A stretch of DNA of 15,481 nucleotides from an uncultured Eggerthella sp. (GCA_900551155.1 URVA01000026.1:1-15481); one strand, 5' to 3'; positions 1 to 6,880 are shown, numbered from the stretch's first letter. A program made the numbers and translations. The notes: a model not told the origin generated them from the sequence alone.

Positions 1-65
1 CGCCCGGATTCGAACCGGGGGTAAAGGCTTTGCAGGCCTCTGCCTTACCACTTGGCCACGTCGCC
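1..65 (-). tRNA. tRNA-Cys (anticodon GCA), 3' end cut by window edge
   Basis: Read on the minus strand, the sequence folds as a cloverleaf: acceptor 5' strand GGCGACG, a D arm with AAGTGGTAA, an anticodon loop CTGCAAA giving anticodon GCA, and a T arm CCCGG-TTCGAAT-CCGGG. Only the first two bases of the 3' acceptor strand lie inside the window, so the discriminator base and CCA are not visible. It lies 49 bp downstream of tRNA-Gly on the same strand, but a terminator hairpin separates the two. Confidence 0.95.
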
Positions 66-69
66 GATT

Positions 70-104
70 AAAAAAGCCGACCGAATGTAATATCCAGTCG
101 GCTT
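70..104 (-). terminator. Rho-independent terminator after tRNA-Gly
   Basis: On the minus strand, AGCCGAC (103-97) and GTCGGCT (81-75) form a perfect 7-bp stem with a 15-nt loop, followed directly by a T tract (74-70). It sits just after the tRNA-Gly 3' end and just before tRNA-Cys. It should therefore end tRNA-Gly transcripts and isolate tRNA-Cys unless there is read-through. Confidence 0.75.
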
Positions 105-114
105 GACTAATCAA
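87..114 (-). promoter_or_regulatory. Candidate promoter for tRNA-Cys inside the terminator
   Basis: On the minus strand, TTGATT (114-109) and TATTAC (92-87) are separated by 16 bp, resembling a sigma-70-type -35/-10 pair. The -10 falls in the loop of the terminator hairpin. The predicted start, near position 80, is about 15 nt before the mature tRNA-Cys 5' end. The match is moderate and the assignment is inference, prompted by the lack of any other promoter between the two tRNA genes. Confidence 0.3.
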
Positions 115-190
115 TGGAGCGGACGACGGGGTTCGAACCCGCGACCCTCACCTTGGCAAGGTGATGCTCTACCAGCTGAGCCACGTCCGC
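115..190 (-). tRNA. tRNA-Gly (anticodon GCC), CCA encoded
   Basis: On the minus strand this is a complete 76-nt cloverleaf. The acceptor GCGGACG pairs with CGTCCGC, the D arm contains AGCTGGTAGA, the anticodon stem-loop CACCTTGCCAAGGTG shows anticodon GCC, and the T loop is TTCGAAC. The discriminator is T and the terminal CCA is encoded in the DNA (115-117 as TGG on the plus strand). Confidence 0.97.
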
Positions 191-202
191 GCGCAAGAAA
201 GT

Positions 203-230
203 ATTATATCGGTTTGAGTAATTTGCGCAA
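203..230 (-). promoter_or_regulatory. Promoter of tRNA-Gly
   Basis: On the minus strand a perfect -10 TATAAT (208-203) is preceded by TTGCGC (230-225) with a 16-bp spacer. Transcription would start near 196, a few bases before the tRNA 5' end at 190, which is typical of a tRNA promoter with a short leader. Confidence 0.65.
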
Positions 231-248
231 GGGGGAATTTTGCTCCGT

Positions 249-279
249 TTGAAATTTATATAGTCTTCTTTGTTACAAT
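249..279 (+). promoter_or_regulatory. Candidate promoter of the membrane protein gene
   Basis: TTGAAA (249-254) and TACAAT (274-279) resemble -35 and -10 boxes. The spacer is 19 bp, longer than the usual 17, so confidence is limited. It lies about 35 bp upstream of the GTG start at 314 and is divergent from the tRNA-Gly promoter. Confidence 0.35.
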
Positions 280-313
280 ATGCTCCATTGCACACAAAAA
301 GAAGGGGATTGCT

Positions 314-844
314 GTGTCCGATAAAGAACAAACTCCGCTTGATGCTTCAGAGCAGGTTCAGGAAATAAAAACGGATGAACCTGATAAAACCGATAAACTT
401 GAGCAAACTGAAAAATCTGAGAAAACCGAAGAATCTGATAAAACTGAAAAGGCTCCAAAATCTCCTAAAAAGCGCCTTAAGCAGATTATTGGCATTATTG
501 TAGGTATTGCCGCATGCGTTATTTTAATTGCGCCTTCAATTGCGGGTTATCTGAATGTTTCAGTTGTATCTACGAGTGGCCAATTTCAGGATTGCAAAGT
601 TTTGCTGTATGAGGGCGATGTGGTTGCGCTGTTGGCAGATGCGGACCCTTCAAACGATCCTGAGCCTATTAAGGAAAACCAAATTGTTGTTGGCCAGCGT
701 ACCACCTTTAATGGTATGAACTTTGGTACCTATACTATGGATGTTGTTCTTTTAGACGAGCAAGCTGACTCGCAAGTTAGCATCACTCCTCGCACAACAA
801 CTATGTGGGGAATTGATAATCGTCAAACTTATGAGATTGCATAA
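314..844 (+). CDS. Single-pass membrane protein with charged Lys/Thr/Glu repeat tail
   Basis: The 176-aa protein has no family I recognise. Residues 1-55 are strongly hydrophilic and built of imperfect 5-7 residue units of the type DKTDK, EQTEK, SEKTE, SDKTEK, ending in a basic patch (about 48-57, SPKKRLKQ). A hydrophobic stretch at about 58-80 is one membrane segment, followed by about 95 soluble residues. With the basic patch before the helix, the repeat tail is predicted to be cytoplasmic and the C-terminal domain outside the cell. There is no signal-peptidase site, lipobox or LPXTG motif. The start is GTG, chosen because AAGGGGA (302-308) lies 5-6 nt upstream and no in-frame ATG is near. 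It is monocistronic, since the riboswitch leader of the next gene begins within 30 bp of its stop. Function is unknown. The tail could be an intrinsically disordered cytosolic interaction segment. Confidence 0.75.
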   Translation: MSDKEQTPLDASEQVQEIKTDEPDKTDKLEQTEKSEKTEESDKTEKAPKSPKKRLKQIIGIIVGIAACVILIAPSIAGYLNVSVVSTSGQFQDCKVLLYEGDVVALLADADPSNDPEPIKENQIVVGQRTTFNGMNFGTYTMDVVLLDEQADSQVSITPRTTTMWGIDNRQTYEIA

Positions 845-857
845 GCTTTGTTCATGG

Positions 858-863
858 TATTAT
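858..863 (+). promoter_or_regulatory. Candidate -10 element for the riboswitch transcript
   Basis: TATTAT at 858-863 would place the transcription start at about 870, exactly where the riboswitch aptamer begins. No convincing -35 is seen 16-18 bp upstream (ATTGCA at 836-841 is the nearest), so this rests on the -10 and its position. Confidence 0.3.
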
Positions 864-870
864 GTTTGCA

Positions 871-965
871 CTCGGTGAGGGAGTAGTTGACATTAAATAA
901 CATGTGATGCGTCAACATCATGGCCTAAAAAAAGCCTGGCGTGTCTTAATCGACGAGACTCACGG
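871..965 (+). promoter_or_regulatory. yybP-ykoY manganese riboswitch
   Basis: The leader upstream of the TerC gene shows the conserved pieces of this aptamer in order: GGTGAGGGAGTAG (874-886), GTCAACATCATGGCC (911-925), AAAAAGCCTGGC (929-940) and CGAGACTCAC (954-963). P1 is closed by GTGAG (875-879) pairing with CTCAC (959-963). The family binds Mn2+ at a junction of two coaxial arms and commonly sits upstream of TerC/Alx-type or MntP-type efflux genes. Here the 3' strand of P1 is also the 5' arm of the following terminator. Ligand binding should stabilise P1 and prevent termination, making an ON switch. Confidence 0.93.
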
Positions 966-1005
966 TGGAAGGGGTTATATACCTCTTTTGCCGTGAGTCT
1001 TTTTT
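957..1005 (+). terminator. Riboswitch expression-platform terminator
   Basis: GACTCACGG (957-965) pairs perfectly with CCGTGAGTC (991-999), followed by six T (1000-1005). An inner helix AAGGGG (969-974) with CCTCTT (982-987) extends the hairpin. The 5' arm contains the CTCAC that closes the riboswitch P1 helix, so aptamer and terminator are mutually exclusive. Confidence 0.92.
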
Positions 1006-1068
1006 GTGAATTGGAGTCTTAAGCCAATAGTGTGGTTTAGGACTAGAAAGAAGAAAGGGATACTTTCA

Positions 1069-2022
1069 ATGGATCTTTCGATATTCGCTACACCAGAAGC
1101 GTGGATTAGTTTACTAACGCTTCTCTTTTTGGAAATTGTATTGGGTGTCGATAATCTAGTCTTTATTTCTATTACCACCGATCGTCTTCCCGCTGAAAAA
1201 CAGCACATCGGTCGTCGCTTGGGTTTGCTCGGCGCGTTGGTAATGCGTATCCTCTTTTTAAGCTTTGCTTCTTTCCTGGTTCATATGACTGATCCACTTT
1301 TTACGATCCCTGGTGTTTATATTGGCGATCGCGAACTAGGCTTTTCAATTCGAGATTTAGTCCTACTCTGCGGCGGTATCTACCTTATCTATAAGGGTAT
1401 CGTTGAGGTTCGAGATGTTTTGGGCCTTGCAGAAGAAAAGGAAGATCAGGGCGATTCAAATCAAACGCGTCGTGGTTTAACGCTTCCTGCTGCAGTTGCC
1501 ACTATCATGGTTATGGACTTGGTATTCTCTATCGACTCCGTTATTACCGCTGTTGGTTTGGCTGAGCATCTTATTATCATGATCATTGCAGTAATGGTTG
1601 CTATTTTCATCATGATTATTTTTATCGACAGCATTTCCGACTTTATTAATGCTCACACCGAAATGAAGATCTTGGCGTTGGTGTTCATTGTCACCATCGG
1701 TGTTTTGCTTGTTTTGGATAGTGTTCATATTAATTCTGGTATTGAAGTATTAGGCATGCATGGCGAAAAGCTCATGGTCTACTTCGCAATGGTGTTCGCA
1801 ATTGTTCTGGAGCTCATTCAGATGCGTTATACCAAGAATTTCCGCGAATGGACTGCCAAGAAGAATTTGGAAATGATGCGTGCTAAAGGCTTCGATCCCC
1901 AGCGTACGGACACCCTTGAGCTTGCTCAGGCTATTCTTGATGCTGAACTTGCTGCACAAAATGCGAAAGCGCTCGCAGATGGTCAAGTCGATCAATCAGA
2001 AGCTGTAAATCAGAAAAAGTAA
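1069..2022 (+). CDS. TerC-family membrane protein, likely Mn2+ exporter
   Basis: This 317-aa integral membrane protein belongs to the TerC family (Alx/YkoY type), whose members export manganese or load it onto secreted enzymes. The two signature acidic membrane motifs are present: LEIVLGVDNLVFI (about 21-33, E22 and D28) and MDLVFSIDSVITAVG (about 149-163, D150 and D156). Around them are about seven hydrophobic segments, with a charged loop at 121-134 and an Ala/Glu-rich soluble tail from about 285. The ATG start at 1069 is preferred over an in-frame GTG at 1006 because AAAGGGA (1054-1060) lies 8 nt upstream, the family begins near here, and the GTG abuts the terminator. The upstream Mn riboswitch implies induction by manganese. 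The exact substrate direction is inferred from family and riboswitch. Confidence 0.93.
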   Translation: MDLSIFATPEAWISLLTLLFLEIVLGVDNLVFISITTDRLPAEKQHIGRRLGLLGALVMRILFLSFASFLVHMTDPLFTIPGVYIGDRELGFSIRDLVLLCGGIYLIYKGIVEVRDVLGLAEEKEDQGDSNQTRRGLTLPAAVATIMVMDLVFSIDSVITAVGLAEHLIIMIIAVMVAIFIMIIFIDSISDFINAHTEMKILALVFIVTIGVLLVLDSVHINSGIEVLGMHGEKLMVYFAMVFAIVLELIQMRYTKNFREWTAKKNLEMMRAKGFDPQRTDTLELAQAILDAELAAQNAKALADGQVDQSEAVNQKK

Positions 2023-2100
2023 TAACACAGCAGAACCCGTAAATGTACGACAAAATTCGTGTGTAGGACACGGGGTCTAGGTGTGGAATAAGAGAAGCGT

Positions 2101-2149
2101 TTCGTCTTAGCTATGAGGCGAATAATTCGAAATAGCGAACTTCGAATTA
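2101..2149. repeat. Two adjacent hairpins between convergent genes
   Basis: TTCGTCTTA (2101-2109) can pair with TGAGGCGAA (2114-2122) using two G-U pairs around a 4-nt loop. TAATTCGAA (2123-2131) pairs perfectly with TTCGAATTA (2141-2149) around a 9-nt loop. Neither has a T tract on either strand. They lie between the ends of the TerC and lipid kinase genes and may act as 3'-end structures for one or both transcripts. Confidence 0.4.
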
Positions 2150-2166
2150 CCAATCCTTGAAGTTGT

Positions 2167-3096
2167 TTAGTTGAGCTGTTCATCCTCTGGGCTGAAATGC
2201 TTTAAACATTCCTGAGATACGATAAAGCGAGTTGCTTGAGGCAAACAACGAATGGTAAGGGGAGTTTGCAGTTCGGTAGGCTCACCATCATATTGAACCT
2301 GCATATTGGGATTGGCTTCGATACGAATTTCCTTGCCGCGATACAGTTCAAGACCACCCACTTTTTTAGCAAGTACTCCAGAGTGATCAAAGACTTTTGC
2401 CATAACAATAGGAAGTAGCTGAAATGCGTTTTCCGTTTTCAGCACAACAACGTCAAGCATGCCATCGCGAGGTAAATTTTCATCTGAGACCATAACTTCA
2501 AATTGCATCTTGGAAAAGTTAGCAACAACAACACCAATGCCGCTTGAGGTAATGGTTTCTCCGTCGATAGTTAAGGTAAATTCAGAAACTTGAGGCGTGG
2601 GGTTTTGGAACGCTGCTTCAAAATACGCTACATCGCCCAATAGACGTTTGTGCTGGGTGGCAGTACGCATAATAAGTTCATCGTATCCGCATCCTGCCAT
2701 CATAGAAAAGCCACGTTTTTCCCCGCTTGCAGTTTCAAGTTCGCCTAAGTCAAAGTTAAGGGTTAGTGCTTCATCGGTAACTTTACAAAGGGCATGAGGC
2801 TCGTTTGGTTCGAATAGATTCATCGCAAGCAAATTAGCAGTACCAGAAGGGAAGGGTAGAATTGGTACGTCAGTGTAACGAAGTTCATAGGCAACCGAGG
2901 AAATAGTTCCGTCTCCGCCGCTTGCCACCACAAAGTCATAATCAGCTGCGTCGGTCAATAAGGAAGCAAGAGGTGTAGTTTCACCAAAGGTTCGAATGGT
3001 AAAAGAATCTCCGTCTTCGGCATACATTCGGACAAAATCATAGATTGCTCCATTACGAAGACCAGAACGTAAGTTATGTATGACAAGTACTTTCAA
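2167..3096 (-). CDS. Diacylglycerol/lipid kinase family protein
   Basis: This 309-aa protein matches the DAGK catalytic family (DgkB/YegS/BmrU-like), soluble or membrane-associated ATP-dependent kinases of diacylglycerol or related lipids. The nucleotide-binding motif GGDGT is at 60-64 and the second family motif PSGTANLLA at 83-91. A degenerate NLRSG replaces the N-terminal NPxSG-type motif at 8-12. The C-terminal half is a beta-sandwich-like region with VQYDGEP near residue 268, as in the family. The start is TTG (3096-3094), supported by AAGAAGGGG (3110-3102) 5 nt upstream and by MKVLVIHN fitting the usual family N-terminus. It is divergent from ribonuclease D and convergent with the TerC gene. 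The lipid substrate cannot be told from sequence; some relatives make diacylglycerol phosphate for recycling, others phosphorylate sphingoid bases or undecaprenol. Confidence 0.88.
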   Translation of the reverse strand: MKVLVIHNLRSGLRNGAIYDFVRMYAEDGDSFTIRTFGETTPLASLLTDAADYDFVVASGGDGTISSVAYELRYTDVPILPFPSGTANLLAMNLFEPNEPHALCKVTDEALTLNFDLGELETASGEKRGFSMMAGCGYDELIMRTATQHKRLLGDVAYFEAAFQNPTPQVSEFTLTIDGETITSSGIGVVVANFSKMQFEVMVSDENLPRDGMLDVVVLKTENAFQLLPIVMAKVFDHSGVLAKKVGGLELYRGKEIRIEANPNMQVQYDGEPTELQTPLTIRCLPQATRFIVSQECLKHFSPEDEQLN

Positions 3097-3129
3097 GCTA
3101 ACCCCTTCTTGTTACTATGCTATACATAC

Positions 3130-3170
3130 TATATCGTGAGATACGATATATCTGCGCAAACTTATGCGCA
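3130..3170. promoter_or_regulatory. Tandem dyads in the divergent promoter region
   Basis: TATATCGT (3130-3137) and ACGATATA (3143-3150) form an 8-bp inverted repeat with a 5-nt spacer. Immediately after it, TGCGCA (3153-3158) recurs at 3165-3170 with a 6-nt spacer, and the unit is itself palindromic. Both lie in the 121 bp between the divergent lipid kinase and ribonuclease D starts, so they may be operators. A TATAAA (3175-3180) could be the -10 for ribonuclease D, without a clear -35. Confidence 0.35.
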
Positions 3171-3217
3171 CCTTTATAAATGCACGATTAGTTTGATCCC
3201 AAATAAGGGGTGTATGA

Positions 3218-4363
3218 ATGCTCGTCGAAAACGACGCACAATTAAAAGATTTTTTAGCATTATGCGAAAAAAGTCCCTATATGGCTATTGATACTGAATT
3301 TTTGCGTGAGAAAACGTATTACGCGAAACTTTGTTTGATTCAGGTGGCCATTGAAGGCGCTAGCGCCATTATTGATCCTTTTACTATTGAGGATTTAACG
3401 GTAATGGCTCCAGTTCTTATGAATAAAAATATCGTGAAAATCTTTCACGCATCATCGCAAGATATTGAGATCTTGTATCACGAGACAGGGGTAGTGCCTA
3501 CTCCTGTCTTTGACACCCAGGTGGCAGCGGCTTTATTGGGTAAATCACAACAAGCTTCGTATGCGGCTTTGGTTCAATCGTTTTGTCAAGTAACCCTTCC
3601 CAAGAAGGATTCTTTTACGGATTGGTCACGAAGGCCTTTAAGCCCTTCTCAGGTTGAATATGCAGCTGACGATGTTACGTATTTGCCGCGTATTTATAAC
3701 GACATGGTAAACCAGCTCACTGAAAAGGGACGTATGTCGTGGCTTGATGACGCTTTCGCAGAAATTTCTAATCCTCGTAAATACGAAGTTGATCCCCGTA
3801 GCCGTTATAGGAAATTAAAGCGAGTTAATCAGCTTTCTCCTCGACAGATGGCAGCTGCGCGCGAGTTCGCTGCTTGGCGTGAATTGCGGGCGCAAAAACT
3901 GAATATTCCTCGTAAGTGGGTTGTCTCAGACGAACAAATTGTTGAAGCATGCCGTCGCGAACCACGCTCTCTTGATGAGCTGTATATGGTTCGTGGTTTG
4001 CGTGATTCTTTAAAAGCAGGCGATGCCCGTCATGTTTTGAAGCTTATTCAGTCAGGTCTTAACTGTCCTGAAGAGGATCTTCCGCAAACTAAAGTTAGTC
4101 AGCGTAGCGAAGCTAATGTAGATATTGCCGTAGATCTTATGAACGCTATTGTTCGCTTACGTGCGCGCGAAAACAAAATTGCCCCACAAACATTAGCGCC
4201 TCATGCTGAATTAATGAAGCTTGCTCGTGGTCATGATGAGGATTGTGATCTGTTAAAAGGATGGCGCTATCGTGTTGTGGGTAAAGAGCTCTCAGATTTT
4301 CTGGAAGGAAAGTTTTTACTACAACTCGTTGACGGAAATTTGAAAATTATTCGCTCTGAATAA
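3218..4363 (+). CDS. rnd: Ribonuclease D
   Basis: This is a 381-aa 3'-5' exoribonuclease of the DEDDy group, which trims tRNA and other stable RNA precursors; E. coli RNase D is of similar length (375). Exo motifs are in order: DTEF with D25 and E27 (Exo I), HASSQD with D82 (Exo II), and YAADD with Y148 and D152 (Exo III). VFDTQ near 99 is also family-typical. The segment from about 205 to 285 (SPRQMAAAREFAAWRE onward, then a MVRGLRD-like turn) fits an HRDC nucleic-acid-binding domain, followed by a second helical region to the end. The ATG is preceded by AAGGGG (3205-3210) at 7 nt. It heads a same-strand group with the YugP peptidase and exonuclease VII genes, though a 112-bp gap follows. 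RNase D is more usual in actinobacteria and proteobacteria than in low-GC Firmicutes. Confidence 0.93.
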   Translation: MLVENDAQLKDFLALCEKSPYMAIDTEFLREKTYYAKLCLIQVAIEGASAIIDPFTIEDLTVMAPVLMNKNIVKIFHASSQDIEILYHETGVVPTPVFDTQVAAALLGKSQQASYAALVQSFCQVTLPKKDSFTDWSRRPLSPSQVEYAADDVTYLPRIYNDMVNQLTEKGRMSWLDDAFAEISNPRKYEVDPRSRYRKLKRVNQLSPRQMAAAREFAAWRELRAQKLNIPRKWVVSDEQIVEACRREPRSLDELYMVRGLRDSLKAGDARHVLKLIQSGLNCPEEDLPQTKVSQRSEANVDIAVDLMNAIVRLRARENKIAPQTLAPHAELMKLARGHDEDCDLLKGWRYRVVGKELSDFLEGKFLLQLVDGNLKIIRSE

Positions 4364-4419
4364 AAAATTCAACCACACCAAGTAAGCTATAAGTGAATAA
4401 GTAATAAGCAAGCTATTAG

Positions 4420-4453
4420 GTAAACTATCAAACAAGTAAATAGAGAAGTTTAC
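4420..4453 (+). repeat. Inverted repeat in the leader of the zinc peptidase gene
   Basis: GTAAACT (4420-4426) is the reverse complement of AGTTTAC (4447-4453), with a 20-nt loop. The preceding AT-rich stretch holds several AGTAA-like units (4381, 4400, 4435) and a repeated AAGCTAT (4384-4390, 4410-4416). The hairpin ends about 13 nt before the AGGAG ribosome binding site. No protein is encoded in this 112-bp gap, and a promoter is not evident. Confidence 0.3.
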
Positions 4454-4475
4454 TAAAGGTTTTCTAGGAGATTTC

Positions 4476-5132
4476 ATGACATATCTTTTGTTAATTGTTG
4501 TTACGCTCGCCATCGGTTTTGGTGCTCAAGCGTATGTAAATCGCCAAATTAAAAAGTATTCCTATGTGCCAATTTCTAATGGTATGACGGGCTACCAGGT
4601 TGCTGTAGGTATGCTTCAGTACTACGGTATCTACGATGTGCCTGTTCGAATGGGCAGGCACGGAGAAAACTTCTTTAATCCAAAAGACAATTCCATTACC
4701 CTTGATCCGCAATCGTTCAACGGTACTTCAATTACTGCAACAGCTACTGCTTGTCACGAAGTAGGTCATGCTTGTCAGTATGCGCAAGGGTATGTGCCTA
4801 TCAAGATTCGTGGTGCTATGGTTCCTGTTGTTAATTTTGCTTCTAACACCTGGATGTTCTTGCTTTTGATAGGTATCTTCTTAAACATTGCTGGTTTGGT
4901 TGATCTGGCAATTATTTTCTACGCGTTTGCGGTATTGTTCCAATTGGTAACGCTACCTGTTGAATTTAATGCCAGCCATCGCGCCATGACGTATATGGAA
5001 ACTACGGGTTTACCTGGTGGAGAACGAGCTGGAGCATGGAGCGTGCTTCGTGCCTGCGCTCTAACCTATGTTGCCGCTGCTTTGGTATCGGTGCTTCAGC
5101 TACTGTATCTGCTTGGTTCGCGCGAGGAGTAA
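4476..5132 (+). CDS. YugP-family membrane zinc metallopeptidase
   Basis: This 218-aa membrane protein matches the neutral zinc metallopeptidase family typified by B. subtilis YugP. The zinc site HEVGH is at 94-98, and the likely third ligand lies in LPVEFNASHRA (E163), the same position as in the family. Hydrophobic segments at about 3-20, 122-140, 142-162 and near the C-terminus (about 195-213) put the catalytic region on a membrane-anchored helical core. The length agrees with the family (about 225). The start ATG has AGGAG (4466-4470) 5 nt upstream. The stop lies 3 nt before xseA, and the xseA ribosome binding site is inside this reading frame, so the two are probably co-transcribed and translationally coupled. 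The protein substrate in the cell is not known. Confidence 0.88.
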   Translation: MTYLLLIVVTLAIGFGAQAYVNRQIKKYSYVPISNGMTGYQVAVGMLQYYGIYDVPVRMGRHGENFFNPKDNSITLDPQSFNGTSITATATACHEVGHACQYAQGYVPIKIRGAMVPVVNFASNTWMFLLLIGIFLNIAGLVDLAIIFYAFAVLFQLVTLPVEFNASHRAMTYMETTGLPGGERAGAWSVLRACALTYVAAALVSVLQLLYLLGSREE

Positions 5133-5135
5133 CTC

Positions 5136-6449
5136 ATGGATTTCACTACGCCCGCTTCACAAAAGAAGCGGGCATTATCAGTTTCTGCGGCTATTCGTTT
5201 AACCAAATCTTTATTACAAGAACACACGTTTTGTATTGAAGGTGAAGTTAGCGAACTAAATAACAAATCTGGATATAAGGCGGTTTATTTCACTATCAAA
5301 GACGAAGACGCATCTCTGCCATGTTTGATGTGGAAAAATCGTTTCCAAGCTAGTGGTGTAGATATTCGTATTGGGTCTAAAGTTCAAGTTACGGGTAAAT
5401 TTACTATTTTTGCCCCAAAGGGACGCATGAACTTTGATGTTTCCCATTTGGTGTTAGCAGGCGAAGGCGATCTGCGTGCACGTGTTGCTCAGCTTGCAGA
5501 AAAATTAAAGAAGGAAGGCTTGATGGATGCCTCCTTAAAGCGTCCTTTGCCTGCTCTTCCTCAAACTATTGGTTTGGTGACTTCTCCTCGAGGCGCTGCC
5601 GTGCATGACGTTTTGCGCACCTTGCGCAGGCGTTATCCCTTAGCGCGTATTGTATTTGCTGGTGTGCCGGTAGAGGGTTCTCATGCAGCGCAAGATTTAT
5701 CGGCAGCACTTAATGCGGTCGCTTCAACGGAAGCTGAAGTTATTTTGCTTGTTCGTGGTGGTGGGTCTTTCGAAGACCTTATGCCCTTTAATGATGAAGG
5801 ATTGGCGCGCGCAATAGCATCGTGTGTGAAACCAGTGGTAACTGGTATTGGACATGAACCTGATACTTCAATTGCCGATATGGTGGCAGACTTTCGTGCT
5901 TCAACTCCGACGGGCGCTGCAGAAGCAGTAAGTCCTCAGATGGATGAATTGCTGGAGAGTCTGCGAAATCAATCTTCTCGTTTGGCGGGTGCGCTTTCTC
6001 ATCGGCTTCATCGCTCTGCGCTGTATTTGGATGGTATAGCTTCTCGTCCTTTGTTTAAGGATCCTTCCACACTTTATTCAGCAGAAATGCAAAGTGTCGA
6101 TATGCTCCAAGAAACTATGGAGCGCTTAGGAAAATCCTTTACTCAAGAAAAGACTCATTCAGTTGCTGTTGCTAGCGCATCGCTCGAGCGTATTGGAAAG
6201 TCTCTTGTGATTCCATTTCAGTCTCAGGCGGCTGTGATTACTTCTCGTTTGCACGACCTTTCTCCTTTGAAAATACTAGAACGAGGTTGGTCGATTGCCC
6301 GTGATGATCAGGGAGATGTTATTAGAAGCGTTTCGCAGGTTAAACCGCAGGATAAAATTTCTGTTCAACTTCTAGACGGTACGTTAGCGTGTCGAGTTGA
6401 AGATGAAGGAATAGCGGAATTAAACGAAGTCGTTACCATACCTAACTAG
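5136..6449 (+). CDS. xseA: Exodeoxyribonuclease VII large subunit
   Basis: This 437-aa protein is the catalytic subunit of exonuclease VII, which degrades single-stranded DNA from both ends into oligonucleotides in the cytoplasm. Residues about 14-110 form the OB-fold nucleic-acid-binding domain (EGEVSEL at 35-41, YFTIKDE, LPCLMW). The nuclease core follows: GLVTSPRGAAVHD (146-158), VRGGGSFEDL (206-215) and TGIGHEPDTSIAD with DFRASTPT after it (about 236-259), all diagnostic of XseA. A helical region (about 270-385) is the expected XseB-binding coiled coil, ending in an ILERGWSI beta segment. Length matches E. coli XseA (456) closely. The ATG is preceded by GAGGAG (5124-5129), which overlaps the end of the YugP gene. 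xseB follows after 26 bp. Confidence 0.96.
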   Translation: MDFTTPASQKKRALSVSAAIRLTKSLLQEHTFCIEGEVSELNNKSGYKAVYFTIKDEDASLPCLMWKNRFQASGVDIRIGSKVQVTGKFTIFAPKGRMNFDVSHLVLAGEGDLRARVAQLAEKLKKEGLMDASLKRPLPALPQTIGLVTSPRGAAVHDVLRTLRRRYPLARIVFAGVPVEGSHAAQDLSAALNAVASTEAEVILLVRGGGSFEDLMPFNDEGLARAIASCVKPVVTGIGHEPDTSIADMVADFRASTPTGAAEAVSPQMDELLESLRNQSSRLAGALSHRLHRSALYLDGIASRPLFKDPSTLYSAEMQSVDMLQETMERLGKSFTQEKTHSVAVASASLERIGKSLVIPFQSQAAVITSRLHDLSPLKILERGWSIARDDQGDVIRSVSQVKPQDKISVQLLDGTLACRVEDEGIAELNEVVTIPN

Positions 6450-6475
6450 GTAGATATTTGGCTTGGAGGAAATAT

Positions 6476-6760
6476 ATGAGTGAAGAAACACTACAAAATA
6501 CGAGCGAACAATCGGTAAGTTCTGTTGAGGGGTTAACGTTTCGTGAAGCTATGACTGAACTCAACGGGATTGTTGAAGCGCTTGAGAGCAATACGCTAGA
6601 ACTTGAGGATAGCTTAGTGAAGTATGAACGTGGCATTGCTTTGCTTCGTTTCTTAAAAGAAAGCCTTACTTCTGCTCAGCAAAAGGTAGATGTGTTGATG
6701 GGCGAACTTGATATGTCGGTTGACGATTCGGTCACTGATTCGACGTTGTCTAAGGCGTAA
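6476..6760 (+). CDS. xseB: Exodeoxyribonuclease VII small subunit
   Basis: This 94-aa protein is the small helical subunit of exonuclease VII; several copies bind the coiled coil of each XseA. The family core is seen as LTFREAMTELNGIVEALE followed by LEDSLVKYERGIALLRF, two amphipathic helices forming a hairpin, with an acidic tail. The start is set at the ATG at 6476, with GGAGGA (6465-6470) 5 nt upstream. An in-frame TTG at 6458 would translate through that ribosome binding site and lacks one of its own. It is the last gene of the rnd-yugP-xseA-xseB direction. Confidence 0.94.
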   Translation: MSEETLQNTSEQSVSSVEGLTFREAMTELNGIVEALESNTLELEDSLVKYERGIALLRFLKESLTSAQQKVDVLMGELDMSVDDSVTDSTLSKA

Positions 6761-6789
6761 TTGTTATATTACTTGCGTTTTGAAAGTTG

Positions 6790-6808
6790 TCTTCGCAATA
6801 TCTTCGCA
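6790..6808. repeat. Short direct repeat TCTTCGCA, 11-bp period
   Basis: TCTTCGCA occurs at 6790-6797 and again at 6801-6808, one helical turn apart, in the 195-bp gap between xseB and ackA. It might be a regulator half-site pair, but two 8-mers can arise by chance. Confidence 0.2.
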
Positions 6809-6880
6809 TTTCGAAACCGTTTATCCCGTATTTCTATCCATTGAACGCGCCTAGTCAGCCGTTCGCCAGCTACCGGAAAA

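Noticed and set aside
107..331. 74-codon minus-strand ORF across tRNA-Gly
   Set aside because: Its translated VAQLVEHHLAKVRVAGSNPVV segment is the familiar artefact of reading a tRNA gene as protein.
1006..1068. GTG start extending the TerC protein by 21 residues
   Set aside because: It abuts the riboswitch terminator and lacks its own ribosome binding site, while the ATG at 1069 has one and fits the family start.
3076..3291. 71-codon plus-strand ORF spanning the intergenic region into rnd
   Set aside because: It overlaps both flanking genes out of frame and has an unlikely Tyr/Cys/Arg-rich composition.
6458..6475. TTG start extending xseB by six residues
   Set aside because: It would translate through the GGAGGA ribosome binding site of the ATG at 6476.
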